Shown: in pieces, positions 44,341 through 51,823 of the stretch | Position numbering within the stretch: the stretch's first letter is position 1 | Layout of the letters: each line of letters starts with the position of its first letter | Assembly (NCBI GenBank): GCA_045807745.1 | Contig: JBJMGT010000031.1 | Location: forward strand, 87,050-151,049 | Reading direction: 5' to 3' | DNA length: 64,000 nt | Source: QHXQ01 sp045807745 | Lineage (GTDB): Bacteria > Acidobacteriota > Blastocatellia > Pyrinomonadales > Pyrinomonadaceae | Position numbers and translations under genes: made by a program | The notes under the pieces: model-generated | Seen by the model: only the letters and a program-made list of their open reading frames with translations | Database searches by the model: none | Told to the model about the DNA's origin: nothing

Positions 44341-44375
44341 ACAAAAAAGCAGGCCGGAAAATTTACCGGCCTGCT
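44341..44375 (-). terminator. Terminator for the minus-strand zinc-ribbon gene
   Basis: AGCAGGCCGG at 44348-44357 pairs with CCGGCCTGCT at 44366-44375. Read on the minus strand the hairpin is followed by TTTTTTGT. It lies downstream of the zinc-ribbon gene and, as a hairpin, also at the end of the convergent M48 gene. Confidence 0.75.
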
Positions 44376-44516
44376 GGGAGCGCGGGCATCCCTGCCCGCC
44401 AAAGCGTGCGCCCGCACGCTTAAAATGTAGAAGCGCGGTCATTCAAGATTGAATGACCGCGCTTCTGTTGTTCGCGCTCACGCACTCAAGGCGGGCAAGA
44501 TGCCCGCGCTCCCAGC
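44373..44516. repeat. Nested dyad repeat, family B
   Basis: Outer arms at 44373-44390 (GCTGGGAGCGCGGGCATC) and 44499-44516 are exact reverse complements. Inside is a perfect 17-bp hairpin, 44429-44445 with 44450-44466 (AGAAGCGCGGTCATTCA). Family B is also found after aspS. The structure fills the gap between convergent genes. Confidence 0.85.
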
Positions 44517-44518
44517 CG

Positions 44519-45217
44519 TTACAACTTCGTCCCACACTCCGGACAAAACTTCGGCGTGCCTTCGGGTTGATGACCGCAAGCCGGGCAGGTCGGCTTTGGC
44601 TTCTGCGTCGGCGTGCCACACTCCGGGCAGAACTTCGCCTTGCCCACACCCGCGCCACAACTGAGACACAAGGGGCCGGTCGCGGCCGCATCCGTCTGCT
44701 GCGCGGCTGGCGGCGGCGGCGCTTTGACGTAAGCATCGGCGCTCATGTCCGTCTGCGCCGCGTAATCCGTCTGCCGCGCACGCTCGTGCAGTTGGTCGCG
44801 CGCGGCGTTAGCTTTCGCCTGCGCGTGCGCCGACGCAAACTCTTCCTTGTAATCGGGCGCGCAATCTTCACACTGGCCAGCCTGCGCGTTCCAACAGACT
44901 TCCGGGCAGACCCAGCGCCCGCAACGCGAGCACTGATGAAAATGTTCCTTGCCTTCCGCGACTGCCTGCTCCAACGCCTCGTCGTGCGCCTTGCCGCCGA
45001 CCGAGCGCTGCAACTCGTAAGCGGAGTTGCCGGCCGAACTAGCCCAGCCGCCGAAGAGATCGCCCGCCGCCCGCAAGAGCGACCCGGCCGTGCCGATGGC
45101 CGACGCTTGAAAGCGCGTCATAAAACCATTCCCGCACTTGTCGCAATAGAACTTGAACTGATAACCACGATCCGTAGACAGGTCGTCATAATTTCGCACG
45201 AACTGTATGAGCGCCAT
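44519..45217 (-). CDS. Zinc-ribbon protein, function unknown
   Basis: A 232-residue protein. ATG at 45217 follows AAGGAGG. It has several CxxC pairs: CDKCGNGF near residue 26, CSRCGRWVC...CEDC in the middle (about 97-120), and two C-terminal ribbons, CLSCGAGVGKAKFCPECG and CPACGHQPEGTPKFCPECG. No catalytic motif is seen. The C-terminal double ribbon is of the type often found on regulatory or scaffolding proteins. No signal peptide. Confidence 0.75.
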   Translation of the reverse strand: MALIQFVRNYDDLSTDRGYQFKFYCDKCGNGFMTRFQASAIGTAGSLLRAAGDLFGGWASSAGNSAYELQRSVGGKAHDEALEQAVAEGKEHFHQCSRCGRWVCPEVCWNAQAGQCEDCAPDYKEEFASAHAQAKANAARDQLHERARQTDYAAQTDMSADAYVKAPPPPAAQQTDAAATGPLCLSCGAGVGKAKFCPECGTPTQKPKPTCPACGHQPEGTPKFCPECGTKL

Positions 45218-45453
45218 CCGAAGAGCCTCCTTAAAACGGTGTCGAGTGCCAAGCACAAATGCCGAACGAAACTGATTTTAACATTTGTCGTAGGATTCTT
45301 GTCACTAGCTGAATCAACAACATGAAACTTTGCCGCGTCGCGCGCCATAACACGATTGACAGTGTTACGCGCTGCACTGGCTATTGCTCCTTCGACCCGG
45401 CGGAGCAGAATTGTTTTAGACAAAGGCGTAGAAGAAGGATTAAAGTACCATCT

Positions 45454-45771
45454 ATGAGTAACGCTTACGTGGAACAATTTGCAGGTGGCTATCGCATCGC
45501 CGGCACGCGCGTCTCGCTGGACTCGGTGGTGCATGCCTTCCTGCGCGGGCAGACCGCCGAGTCCATCGCCCAGTCGTTTCCGCTGCTCACACTCGAACAG
45601 GTGTACGGCGCGATAGCGTTCTACCTCGCCAACCGGGACGCGATTGACGCTTACCTCGCCGAGCGCCAAACCGACTACGACGCCCAACGACAAGCGGCGC
45701 GCGAAGCCGACCCCATGTTCTACCAAAAACTCGCCGCCGCCCGCCGCCAGCTTGAGCCGACCAGCACGTGA
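45454..45771 (+). CDS. DUF433 antitoxin-like protein
   Basis: A 105-residue protein. The core GGYRIAGTRVSLDSVVHAFLRGQTAESIAQSFP, followed by LEQVYGAIAFYLAN, is DUF433, a small helix-turn-helix family usually paired with a DUF5615 PIN-like toxin. No such toxin is next to it; the next genes are a HicB-like antitoxin and a broken HicA. ATG at 45454 is chosen over a longer frame because the family begins here. An orphan antitoxin is likely. Confidence 0.85.
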   Translation: MSNAYVEQFAGGYRIAGTRVSLDSVVHAFLRGQTAESIAQSFPLLTLEQVYGAIAFYLANRDAIDAYLAERQTDYDAQRQAAREADPMFYQKLAAARRQLEPTST

Positions 45772-45788
45772 AGAACTAGGAGCAAAGC

Positions 45789-46031
45789 ATGGATGAACTA
45801 ACCTTGACGACGATCTTTGAGGAGGCAGAAGAGGGCGGCTTCATCGGCTACGTGGCGGAGTTGCCGGGCGCAAACACGCAGGGCGAGACGCTGGAACAGA
45901 CGCGCGAGAATCTGATGGAAGCCATCCAACTAATCCTCGAAGTAAACCGCGAAGCGGCGGAGCAGCGTCTGGCGGAGAACGCACAGGGGCGGACGGTCAT
46001 GCGTGAGCAGATCAAGTTGCGCGCCGCCTGA
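45789..46031 (+). CDS. hicB: HicB-like antitoxin
   Basis: An 80-residue protein of the HicB type: TTIFEEAEEGGFIGYVAELPGANTQGETLEQTRENLMEAI, then a short C-terminal region. HicB binds and blocks the mRNA-cleaving toxin HicA. Start ATG at 45789 follows AGGAGCAAAGC. The stop overlaps the hicA start region by one base of spacing, the usual coupled arrangement. Antitoxin looks intact. Confidence 0.85.
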   Translation: MDELTLTTIFEEAEEGGFIGYVAELPGANTQGETLEQTRENLMEAIQLILEVNREAAEQRLAENAQGRTVMREQIKLRAA

Positions 46032-46032
46032 G

Positions 46033-46219
46033 ATGAATCGCACAGACCTCATCCGTCACCTCGAAGCGCACGGCTGCCGCTTCGTCCGCGGAGGCGGTAA
46101 GCACACCATTTACAAGAATCCTGCCAGCGGCGCGTTCTCATCCGTGCCCCCGCCACCGCGAGATCAAGAAATATCTGGCTCACAAAATCTGCGATGATCT
46201 CGGCATCCCGCGCCCGTAA
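46033..46219 (+). pseudogene. hicA: HicA toxin gene with a frameshift
   Basis: Starts MNRTDLIRHLEAHGCRFVRGGGKHTIYKNP, a clear HicA double-stranded-RNA-binding fold with the catalytic His. After the SSVP motif the expected RHREIKKYLAHKICDDLGIPRP continues only in another frame. One extra C in the run CCCCC around 46147-46151 explains this. Either the toxin is dead or the run was misread. The intact frame would end at TAA 46217-46219. Confidence 0.8.
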
Positions 46220-46236
46220 AGAAAAATATCTCCCTC

Positions 46237-47145
46237 TTAACCACGCGCGCCTTTCGCTTCCTGCCACAACGTTTCCATCTCGTCGAGCGTCGCCTCGTCG
46301 AGCGTGCGCCCGCGCGCTTGCAGGCCCTGTTCGATGTGGCGGAAGCGTTGGCGGAATTTGCGGTTGGTGAGCTTAAGCGCGGCTTCGGGTTCGACGCCGA
46401 GATGGCGCGCGATGTTGGTGACGGCGAAGACGAGGTCGCCCAGCTCTTCGCGGACGCGCGTGTGTTCGACCTCTTCGTCTGACGTGGGCCGAGATGGTAC
46501 CTCGCGCCGCAGTTGTTCGCTGGTCACTGTGGCGGCTGACGATGCTGCGCGGGCGCGCTGTTGTTCGTCGCGCTCTTTGATCGCAACTTTGAGTTCGTCG
46601 ATCTCTTCGTGCAGCTTGGCGAAGATGTCTTCGAGGTGTTGCCAGTCGAAGCCGACACGCGCGGCCTTAGTGGTCAACTGATGCGCTTCCATGAGCGCGG
46701 GCGCGCGTGAAGAGACGCCGTCCAAGAGCGAAGAGTCTTTAGTCTCGCCCGCCTTGCCAGCCGCTTTTTTCTCGGCGGCTTTGATCACCTCCCAGTTGCG
46801 CAGAACTGCTGCCGTGTCGGCCGCCGTCTCACCGCCGAAGACGTGCGGGTGGCGGCGCACCATCTTGGTGTGGATGCCGTCCACCACGTCGGCAATGGTG
46901 AACTCGCCGCGCTCTGTCGCGACCTGTGCGTAGAAGATGATCTGGAAGAGCAGGTCGCCGAGTTCGGCGCTCAACTCTTGCGGCCGACCCGCGCGCGCGG
47001 CTTCGACGGCCTCGAAGGCCTCGTAAGCTTCTTCCAATAACATTGGCGCGAGCGTGGCATAGGTCTGCTCGCGATCCCACGGGCAGCCGTCGGGCGCGCG
47101 CAAGCGCGACATCAAGGCGACCAGATCGGCGAATGAAGCGGGCAT
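46237..47145 (-). CDS. mazG: Nucleoside triphosphate pyrophosphohydrolase MazG
   Basis: A 302-residue enzyme with two MazG folds. The first has APDGCPWDREQTYATLAPMLLEEAYEAFEA and ELGDLLFQIIFYAQVA; the second has LHEEIDELKVAIKERD and REELGDLVFAVTNIARHLGVEPE. The ExxE...ExxD metal-binding pattern is intact in both. MazG removes pyrophosphate from NTPs and dampens the stringent response. A charged, flexible insert lies at about 200-225. ATG at 47145 is chosen as the family start. Confidence 0.93.
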   Translation of the reverse strand: MPASFADLVALMSRLRAPDGCPWDREQTYATLAPMLLEEAYEAFEAVEAARAGRPQELSAELGDLLFQIIFYAQVATERGEFTIADVVDGIHTKMVRRHPHVFGGETAADTAAVLRNWEVIKAAEKKAAGKAGETKDSSLLDGVSSRAPALMEAHQLTTKAARVGFDWQHLEDIFAKLHEEIDELKVAIKERDEQQRARAASSAATVTSEQLRREVPSRPTSDEEVEHTRVREELGDLVFAVTNIARHLGVEPEAALKLTNRKFRQRFRHIEQGLQARGRTLDEATLDEMETLWQEAKGARG

Positions 47146-47220
47146 ATAATTTAACCTGAGTCCGGAGTCTGGCCTCAAGAGTCTAAAGCTTCAAGCGCGA
47201 TGTTCCAAGGCAGCCGAGTC

Positions 47221-47297
47221 ATTAACCACAAAGACACAAAGCGCACTAAGAGAAGATAAACAAACCCCTTTGTGCCCTTCGTGTCTTTACGGTTAAT
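47221..47297. repeat. Dyad repeat, family C, diverged copy
   Basis: Left ATTAACCACAAAGACACAAA and right GTGTCTTTACGGTTAAT match the 40116-40185 repeat but with several differences between the arms. It lies between divergent mazG and the DUF1844 gene, upstream of both, so it is not a terminator here. Confidence 0.75.
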
Positions 47298-47417
47298 TCG
47301 CTTTCTTGCGACGACACGGCCGCAGGTGCTACCATCGCTGACGTTAAGCAAACAACAGTTGAGCTTGCATTGATTGACCGGCGCACAGCTTTGTATCGCC
47401 CCGGTTGCGTGAAAACT

Positions 47418-47975
47418 ATGAGCGAAGAGAAACCTACTTTCAAAGTCACAGATCGTCGTCTGTTCAACGCCGACGGCACGCCGCGCCAGATCGAGCGTGA
47501 GGAAGAACCGCCGCCCGCCGAGCAACCGGCGGCGCAAGCTGAAACCGTGCCGACAGCGGCCGGCGACGGCGCGAGCCAGTCACGCGAACCGGCCTCGCCC
47601 GCAAGCGCCGCGCAGCCGGAGCAGCGCACGCAGGCTGCGCCCACGCATGAGTCGGAACAGGCGGCGGCCGGCGGCGACCCGACGCAGTTCGCCAACCTCG
47701 TCATGTTCATCGCGTCGCCCGCGGCGGCCGCGCTCGGCATGACGGAGCATCCGGGGCTGCCGGCGGGCGAGGTTGATCTGCCGCTCGCCAAGCATTGCAT
47801 CGACCTGCTCGCCACCGTCCAGCAAAAGACGCAGGGCAACTTGAGCACACAGGAGCAACAGATTCTCGAAGGGCTGCTCGCCGAGCTACAGATGCAATAC
47901 GTCTCGCTCGCCAACACGCGCCCACAGGCGCGCCCACGCGGCTTCACCGGCAGCGACATCACGGGGGGAAGATAA
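47418..47975 (+). CDS. DUF1844 protein
   Basis: A 185-residue protein. Opening FKVTDRRLFNADGTPR and the C-terminal DPTQFANLVMFIASPAAAALG...GEVDLPLAKHCIDLLATVQQKTQGNLS match DUF1844. An alanine/glutamate-rich linker separates the two parts. ATG at 47418 is chosen as the family start. Function unknown; the family is common in Acidobacteria and Deltaproteobacteria, often near metabolic genes. Confidence 0.85.
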   Translation: MSEEKPTFKVTDRRLFNADGTPRQIEREEEPPPAEQPAAQAETVPTAAGDGASQSREPASPASAAQPEQRTQAAPTHESEQAAAGGDPTQFANLVMFIASPAAAALGMTEHPGLPAGEVDLPLAKHCIDLLATVQQKTQGNLSTQEQQILEGLLAELQMQYVSLANTRPQARPRGFTGSDITGGR

Positions 47976-47976
47976 A

Positions 47977-48047
47977 AGTCTGGAGTCCAGAGAGTCTTGA
48001 GAGTCAACATGCTTGGGACTCTCAAGACTCTCTGGACTCTCCAGACT
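47977..48047. repeat. Dyad repeat, family D
   Basis: Arms at 47977-48005 and 48017-48047, nearly perfect, opening AGTCTGGAGTCCAGAGAGTC. It lies right after the DUF1844 stop and reaches to 8 bp before the MBL start, so it could both end one transcript and affect translation of the next gene. Confidence 0.85.
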
Positions 48048-48054
48048 CTTTGCA

Positions 48055-48825
48055 ATGAAGCTTACGCTCCTCGGCACAGGCACTTCGACGGGTGTGCCGT
48101 CTATCGGCTGCGCGTGCGAGACGTGTACGTCCGACGATCCACGCGACAAGCGGCTGCGCGTCTCCGTGTTGGTCGAGCACGATGGGCAGACGGTGCTCGT
48201 CGATACGTCTTCCGATTTTCGCCAGCAGGCGCTCCGGCAAAAGTTGCAGCGGCTCGATGCCGTGCTCATCACGCACTGCCACGCCGATCACATCTTCGGT
48301 CTCGACGACATACGCCCGCTCAATTTCCGGCACGGCGCGCTCGGCGTCTACGCCAACGAGCGCGCGTGGGTTGACATCCGGCGCATCTTCAAATACATCT
48401 TCGAGCCTTCACACTTCGGCGGCGGCTTGCCGCAAGTCGTCGCACACACCGTTCTGCCCGGCGCGCCTTTCTGCCTGAGCCGCGACCTGCAAGTGACGCC
48501 GCTCGAAGTCATACACGGCCGGCTGCCCGTCGTCGCTTATCGCTTCAACGACTTCGCCTACGCGACCGACCTGAGCGAGATACCGCCCGCGACGCTTGCT
48601 GGTTTGCGCGACCTCGATGTGCTCGTCCTCGACTGCCTGCGCATCAGGCCGCACCCGACGCACCTGTGGCTCGAACAAGCGCTCGCTTACATCGAGCAAC
48701 TCAGACCGCGCCGCGCCTACCTGACGCACATCGCGCACGACATCAAACACGCACGCGACGCCCGGCTGCTACCCGACGGCGTCGAATGGGGCTATGACGG
48801 AATGGAAATAAGTGCTGAGTGCTGA
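48055..48825 (+). CDS. MBL-fold metal-dependent hydrolase (PhnP-like)
   Basis: A 256-residue metallo-beta-lactamase-fold protein. Opening LTLLGTGTSTGVPSIGCACETC, then metal motif THCHADHIFGLDDIRP, and later histidine in VIHGRLPVVAYRF, Asp in LVLDCLRIRPHPTH and a final THIAHD. This resembles the PhnP/phosphodiesterase subgroup that cuts cyclic phosphodiesters. The stop TGA lies within a tandem TGCTGAG repeat. ATG at 48055 is chosen over an upstream start inside the family D repeat. Confidence 0.88.
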   Translation: MKLTLLGTGTSTGVPSIGCACETCTSDDPRDKRLRVSVLVEHDGQTVLVDTSSDFRQQALRQKLQRLDAVLITHCHADHIFGLDDIRPLNFRHGALGVYANERAWVDIRRIFKYIFEPSHFGGGLPQVVAHTVLPGAPFCLSRDLQVTPLEVIHGRLPVVAYRFNDFAYATDLSEIPPATLAGLRDLDVLVLDCLRIRPHPTHLWLEQALAYIEQLRPRRAYLTHIAHDIKHARDARLLPDGVEWGYDGMEISAEC

Positions 48826-48891
48826 GTGCTGAGTGCTGAGTAAAAGACTTTAGTTTTTCACTAAGCACTCAGGACTCAGCACTCAGCACTT
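48810..48891. repeat. Dyad repeat, family E with tandem TGCTGAG units
   Basis: Four tandem TGCTGAG units at 48812-48840 form the left arm; the right arm (48860-48891) carries the complementary CTCAGCA units. The MBL stop codon at 48823-48825 lies inside the left arm. ribF starts 6 bp after the right arm. Confidence 0.85.
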
Positions 48892-48896
48892 CTTTT

Positions 48897-49850
48897 ATGA
48901 GACTTTTCCATGGCACAGACAATGCAGAGATTGCGCGCCCGACGGTGTTGACGCTGGGTGTGTTCGATGGACTGCATCTGGGGCATCAGTTGATCATGCG
49001 GACGGTGGTGGAGCGCGCGCGGGCGCTCAATGCCGTGCCGACCGTGCTCACCTTTGACCCGCACCCGCGCGCGGTGTTGCACGCGGAGTCTGCGCCGCCG
49101 CTCTTGCAGACGTTCGACCAGAAGGTTGAAGCGTTCGGCGTGCTCGGTATTGAGCAGACGATTGTCGTGCGCTTCACGCGCGCGTTCGCGCAGGTGCGCG
49201 CCGAAGAGTTTTTGCGCGACGTAGTGCATGAACGTTTGCAGGCGCGTGAAGTTTACTTAGGGCGCGGCTTCGCGTTCGGTTATCAGCGCGAAGGGAACAT
49301 CGAGCTGTTGCGGCGTGTGAGCGCAGAGCTTGGTTTGCATGCAGACGAAGTGCCGGAGGTGCGTCTGCGCGGGCAGCGGATCAGCTCCAGCCGGATTCGT
49401 GAGTTGCTCTCGCGCGGCCAAGTGAATCTGGCGCGGCGCATGTTAGGGCGACCTTACGGCGTTGAGGGGCGCGTCGTGCGCGGGCACGAGCGCGGGCGCA
49501 CCATCGGCTTTCCGACCGCGAACCTGCAACCGCAAAACCGCGTCCGTCCGGCGGGCGGCGTCTACGTGACGGCCACTTTGATCGACGGCGCGTGGCGACG
49601 CAGCATCACCAACATCGGCACGCGCCCGACCTTCGAGCAAGCCGGCGGCGCTTCCATCGAGACCTACGTGCTCGATTGGACGGGCGACCTCTACGGCGAC
49701 GTGGTGCGCGTGCGTTTCCTGCGCCGCTTGCGCGCGGAGCGGAAATTCGCAGACGTGGCCGAACTGAAACGGCAGATCGATTACGACGTAGCCCGCGCCC
49801 GCGCCTATTTCACACGGCGCGGCGTGCGCAACTCGCTCGCCATTATTTAA
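48897..49850 (+). CDS. ribF: Bifunctional riboflavin kinase/FAD synthetase
   Basis: A 317-residue enzyme. The N-terminal adenylyltransferase has LGVFDGLHLGHQLIM, LTFDPHPRAVL and a GQRISSSRIRELL motif. The C-terminal riboflavin kinase has GHERGRTIGFPTANL and GGVYVTA. It makes FMN and then FAD from riboflavin in the cytoplasm. ATG at 48897 lies 6 bp after the family E dyad and has only a weak ribosome binding site. Length is usual for the family. Confidence 0.95.
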   Translation: MRLFHGTDNAEIARPTVLTLGVFDGLHLGHQLIMRTVVERARALNAVPTVLTFDPHPRAVLHAESAPPLLQTFDQKVEAFGVLGIEQTIVVRFTRAFAQVRAEEFLRDVVHERLQAREVYLGRGFAFGYQREGNIELLRRVSAELGLHADEVPEVRLRGQRISSSRIRELLSRGQVNLARRMLGRPYGVEGRVVRGHERGRTIGFPTANLQPQNRVRPAGGVYVTATLIDGAWRRSITNIGTRPTFEQAGGASIETYVLDWTGDLYGDVVRVRFLRRLRAERKFADVAELKRQIDYDVARARAYFTRRGVRNSLAII

Positions 49851-49993
49851 GCCAACTATCTGTTAAGTCGTAAGCCCACACCCAATTTCACCTCCGGCGC
49901 ATCTAACCTGAGACTTGTGGACTGCAACTTGAAACCTTATTTTTTCGTTGCTGTTATTGGTTTGGGATAAGCACAACTTACGATTGCAAATAC

Positions 49994-51742
49994 ATGGCGA
50001 TTAGCGAACAACAACAGACGGCCTTGATTCCGGTCGGCCACGGCCCGACGAGCAATGGCAATGGGCATCAGCAGACGGCTTTGGCCGGACCTGCGCGCAC
50101 GAACGGTGTGGCAGCAAACGGCCACGGTCGCCACGGCGCGGCGAATGATAAGCCAGCCGCGCCCGTCGCACTTGCCGAGGGCGAGCGGGTTGGCTGGCGC
50201 GGTTGGTGGCGCACGGCGCAGATCGGGCGCGTGTTGGGTCTGCTCTCGTTCTATCTGTTTCTCGAAAACTACGAGGCGCGCAGCAAGTTCAATCAGCGCA
50301 TGATTGAACGCAGGCGGGCGGCCGCCGCCACGCTCGGGCGCGGCGCACGCTTGCGTGCATGGGCGCGCGAGTTGGTCGTGCGCGCAGTTGATCGTTTAAT
50401 TCACTTGATACGGTTCGTCGTTTTTCGCGGGGCTGATGCATCTAGTAGCAAAGAGGCGCGGCTTGAACGGCAGGCCCGTTGGTTCACGCGCAGCCTGATC
50501 AAGTTGGGGCCGACCTTCATCAAGATCGGGCAGGCGCTCGGCACGCGCGGCGATCTGTTGCCGCTCCCGTATGTCAAAGAGTTGGCGACGCTGCAAGATC
50601 AAGTGCCGCCGTATTCGACCGCCGAAGCTTACGCGCGCATCGAGGCGGAGTTGGGGCGCACGTTGCAAGCGGCGTTTGCCGAGATCGACGCCGAGCCGAT
50701 TGCCGCCGCATCGCTCGGACAGGTCTATCGCGCGCGGCTGCACGATGGCGCGGAGGTCGCGGTTAAAGTGCAGCGCCCGCATTTGCAGGAGACGATCAGT
50801 TTCGACGTTGCGCTCCTCAGTCGCATCATCAAACTGCTGTCGCGTTATCCCTCATTCACCGAGAACGCCGATTGGGCGGGCATGCTCCACGAGTTCAGCC
50901 AGACCATCCAAGATGAGATGGACTACGTGCAGGAAGGGCGCAACGCCGACCGCTTCCGGCAGAACTTTAAAGACTGGCGCGTCGTCCGCGTGCCGCGCAT
51001 CTATTGGTCGCACACGACGCGGCACGTGTTGACGCTTGAGTTCGTGCGCGGTACGAAGGTCACGGACATCGCGGGCCTAAAGGCGCGGCGCATCTCCGCC
51101 GTTAAGGTCAACCGGCTGCTCGTGCGCACGTACTTGAAGCAGTTGCTTGAAGACGGCTTCTTTCACGCCGACCCGCATCCGGGCAACCTGCTCGTCATGG
51201 ACACGGGCCATCTCGCCTTCTTCGACTTCGGCATGACCGGGCGCATCACGCCACAGCTTCAGGCGCAGATGATCAACGCCTTCTTCCACGTCGTCGAGCG
51301 CGACATAAGAGGTCTCGCGCAGGACTTGATCGATCTCGATTTCCTGAAGCCCGGCGTCAGCCCGGAGCTTGTGCGCCCAGTGATCGAGGCGCTGTTCCAA
51401 CATTATCTGAATTTGAAACTCGGCGACGTGAACTTCAAAGAGTTGACCTACGATCTGGCCGAAGTGATGTACGAGTATCCGTTCCGCCTGCCCGCGCGCT
51501 TCACCTACATCATGCGCGCGCTGATGACGCTCGAAGGCATCGGCATCGTCACAGACCCCGGCTTCAGCTTCTTCGACACCGCGAAGCCCTACGCCAAAGA
51601 GTTCATGCTGCGCCGCGAGGGCAAACAATTCCGCAAGCTGGTCATAGACAAGTTGACCGGGCGCGACGCAAGCGGGCGCATCGAATGGGGCAAGATGTGG
51701 AAACTGGCGAAGATGGCCGCGAAGATGTATCTGGAACAGTAG
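49994..51742 (+). CDS. UbiB/ABC1 family atypical kinase
   Basis: A 582-residue protein. After about 60 residues of low-complexity, glycine/asparagine-rich sequence comes the UbiB core: KxGQ motif LIKLGPTFIKIGQALGTRGDLLP, the alanine-rich AAASLGQVYRARL loop, Lys in VAVKVQRP, HADPHPGNLLV and AFFDFGMTGRI. Family members support ubiquinone or other lipid biosynthesis and are ATPases more than protein kinases. Membrane spans are not obvious at the C-terminus, unlike in classical UbiB. ATG at 49994. Confidence 0.9.
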   Translation: MAISEQQQTALIPVGHGPTSNGNGHQQTALAGPARTNGVAANGHGRHGAANDKPAAPVALAEGERVGWRGWWRTAQIGRVLGLLSFYLFLENYEARSKFNQRMIERRRAAAATLGRGARLRAWARELVVRAVDRLIHLIRFVVFRGADASSSKEARLERQARWFTRSLIKLGPTFIKIGQALGTRGDLLPLPYVKELATLQDQVPPYSTAEAYARIEAELGRTLQAAFAEIDAEPIAAASLGQVYRARLHDGAEVAVKVQRPHLQETISFDVALLSRIIKLLSRYPSFTENADWAGMLHEFSQTIQDEMDYVQEGRNADRFRQNFKDWRVVRVPRIYWSHTTRHVLTLEFVRGTKVTDIAGLKARRISAVKVNRLLVRTYLKQLLEDGFFHADPHPGNLLVMDTGHLAFFDFGMTGRITPQLQAQMINAFFHVVERDIRGLAQDLIDLDFLKPGVSPELVRPVIEALFQHYLNLKLGDVNFKELTYDLAEVMYEYPFRLPARFTYIMRALMTLEGIGIVTDPGFSFFDTAKPYAKEFMLRREGKQFRKLVIDKLTGRDASGRIEWGKMWKLAKMAAKMYLEQ

Positions 51743-51744
51743 AG

Positions 51745-51819
51745 GTCAGAACCGCCTGCGGTAGCGGGCGGGTCATTTGCGCCACCGTCAACCCGCCCGC
51801 TACCGCAGGCGGTTCTGAC
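51745..51819. repeat. Dyad repeat, family A (29-bp perfect arms)
   Basis: Arms 51745-51773 and 51791-51819 are exact reverse complements around a 17-nt loop, opening GTCAGAACCGCCTGCGG. The same family is at 31823-31940. It lies between the convergent UbiB-family and VWFA-related genes. Confidence 0.9.
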
Positions 51820-51823
51820 ATAA

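Noticed and set aside
48810..48891. Tandem TGCTGAG units as a possible CRISPR-like array
   Set aside because: Units are 7 bp, without spacers, and the right side is simply the complementary arm of a hairpin.
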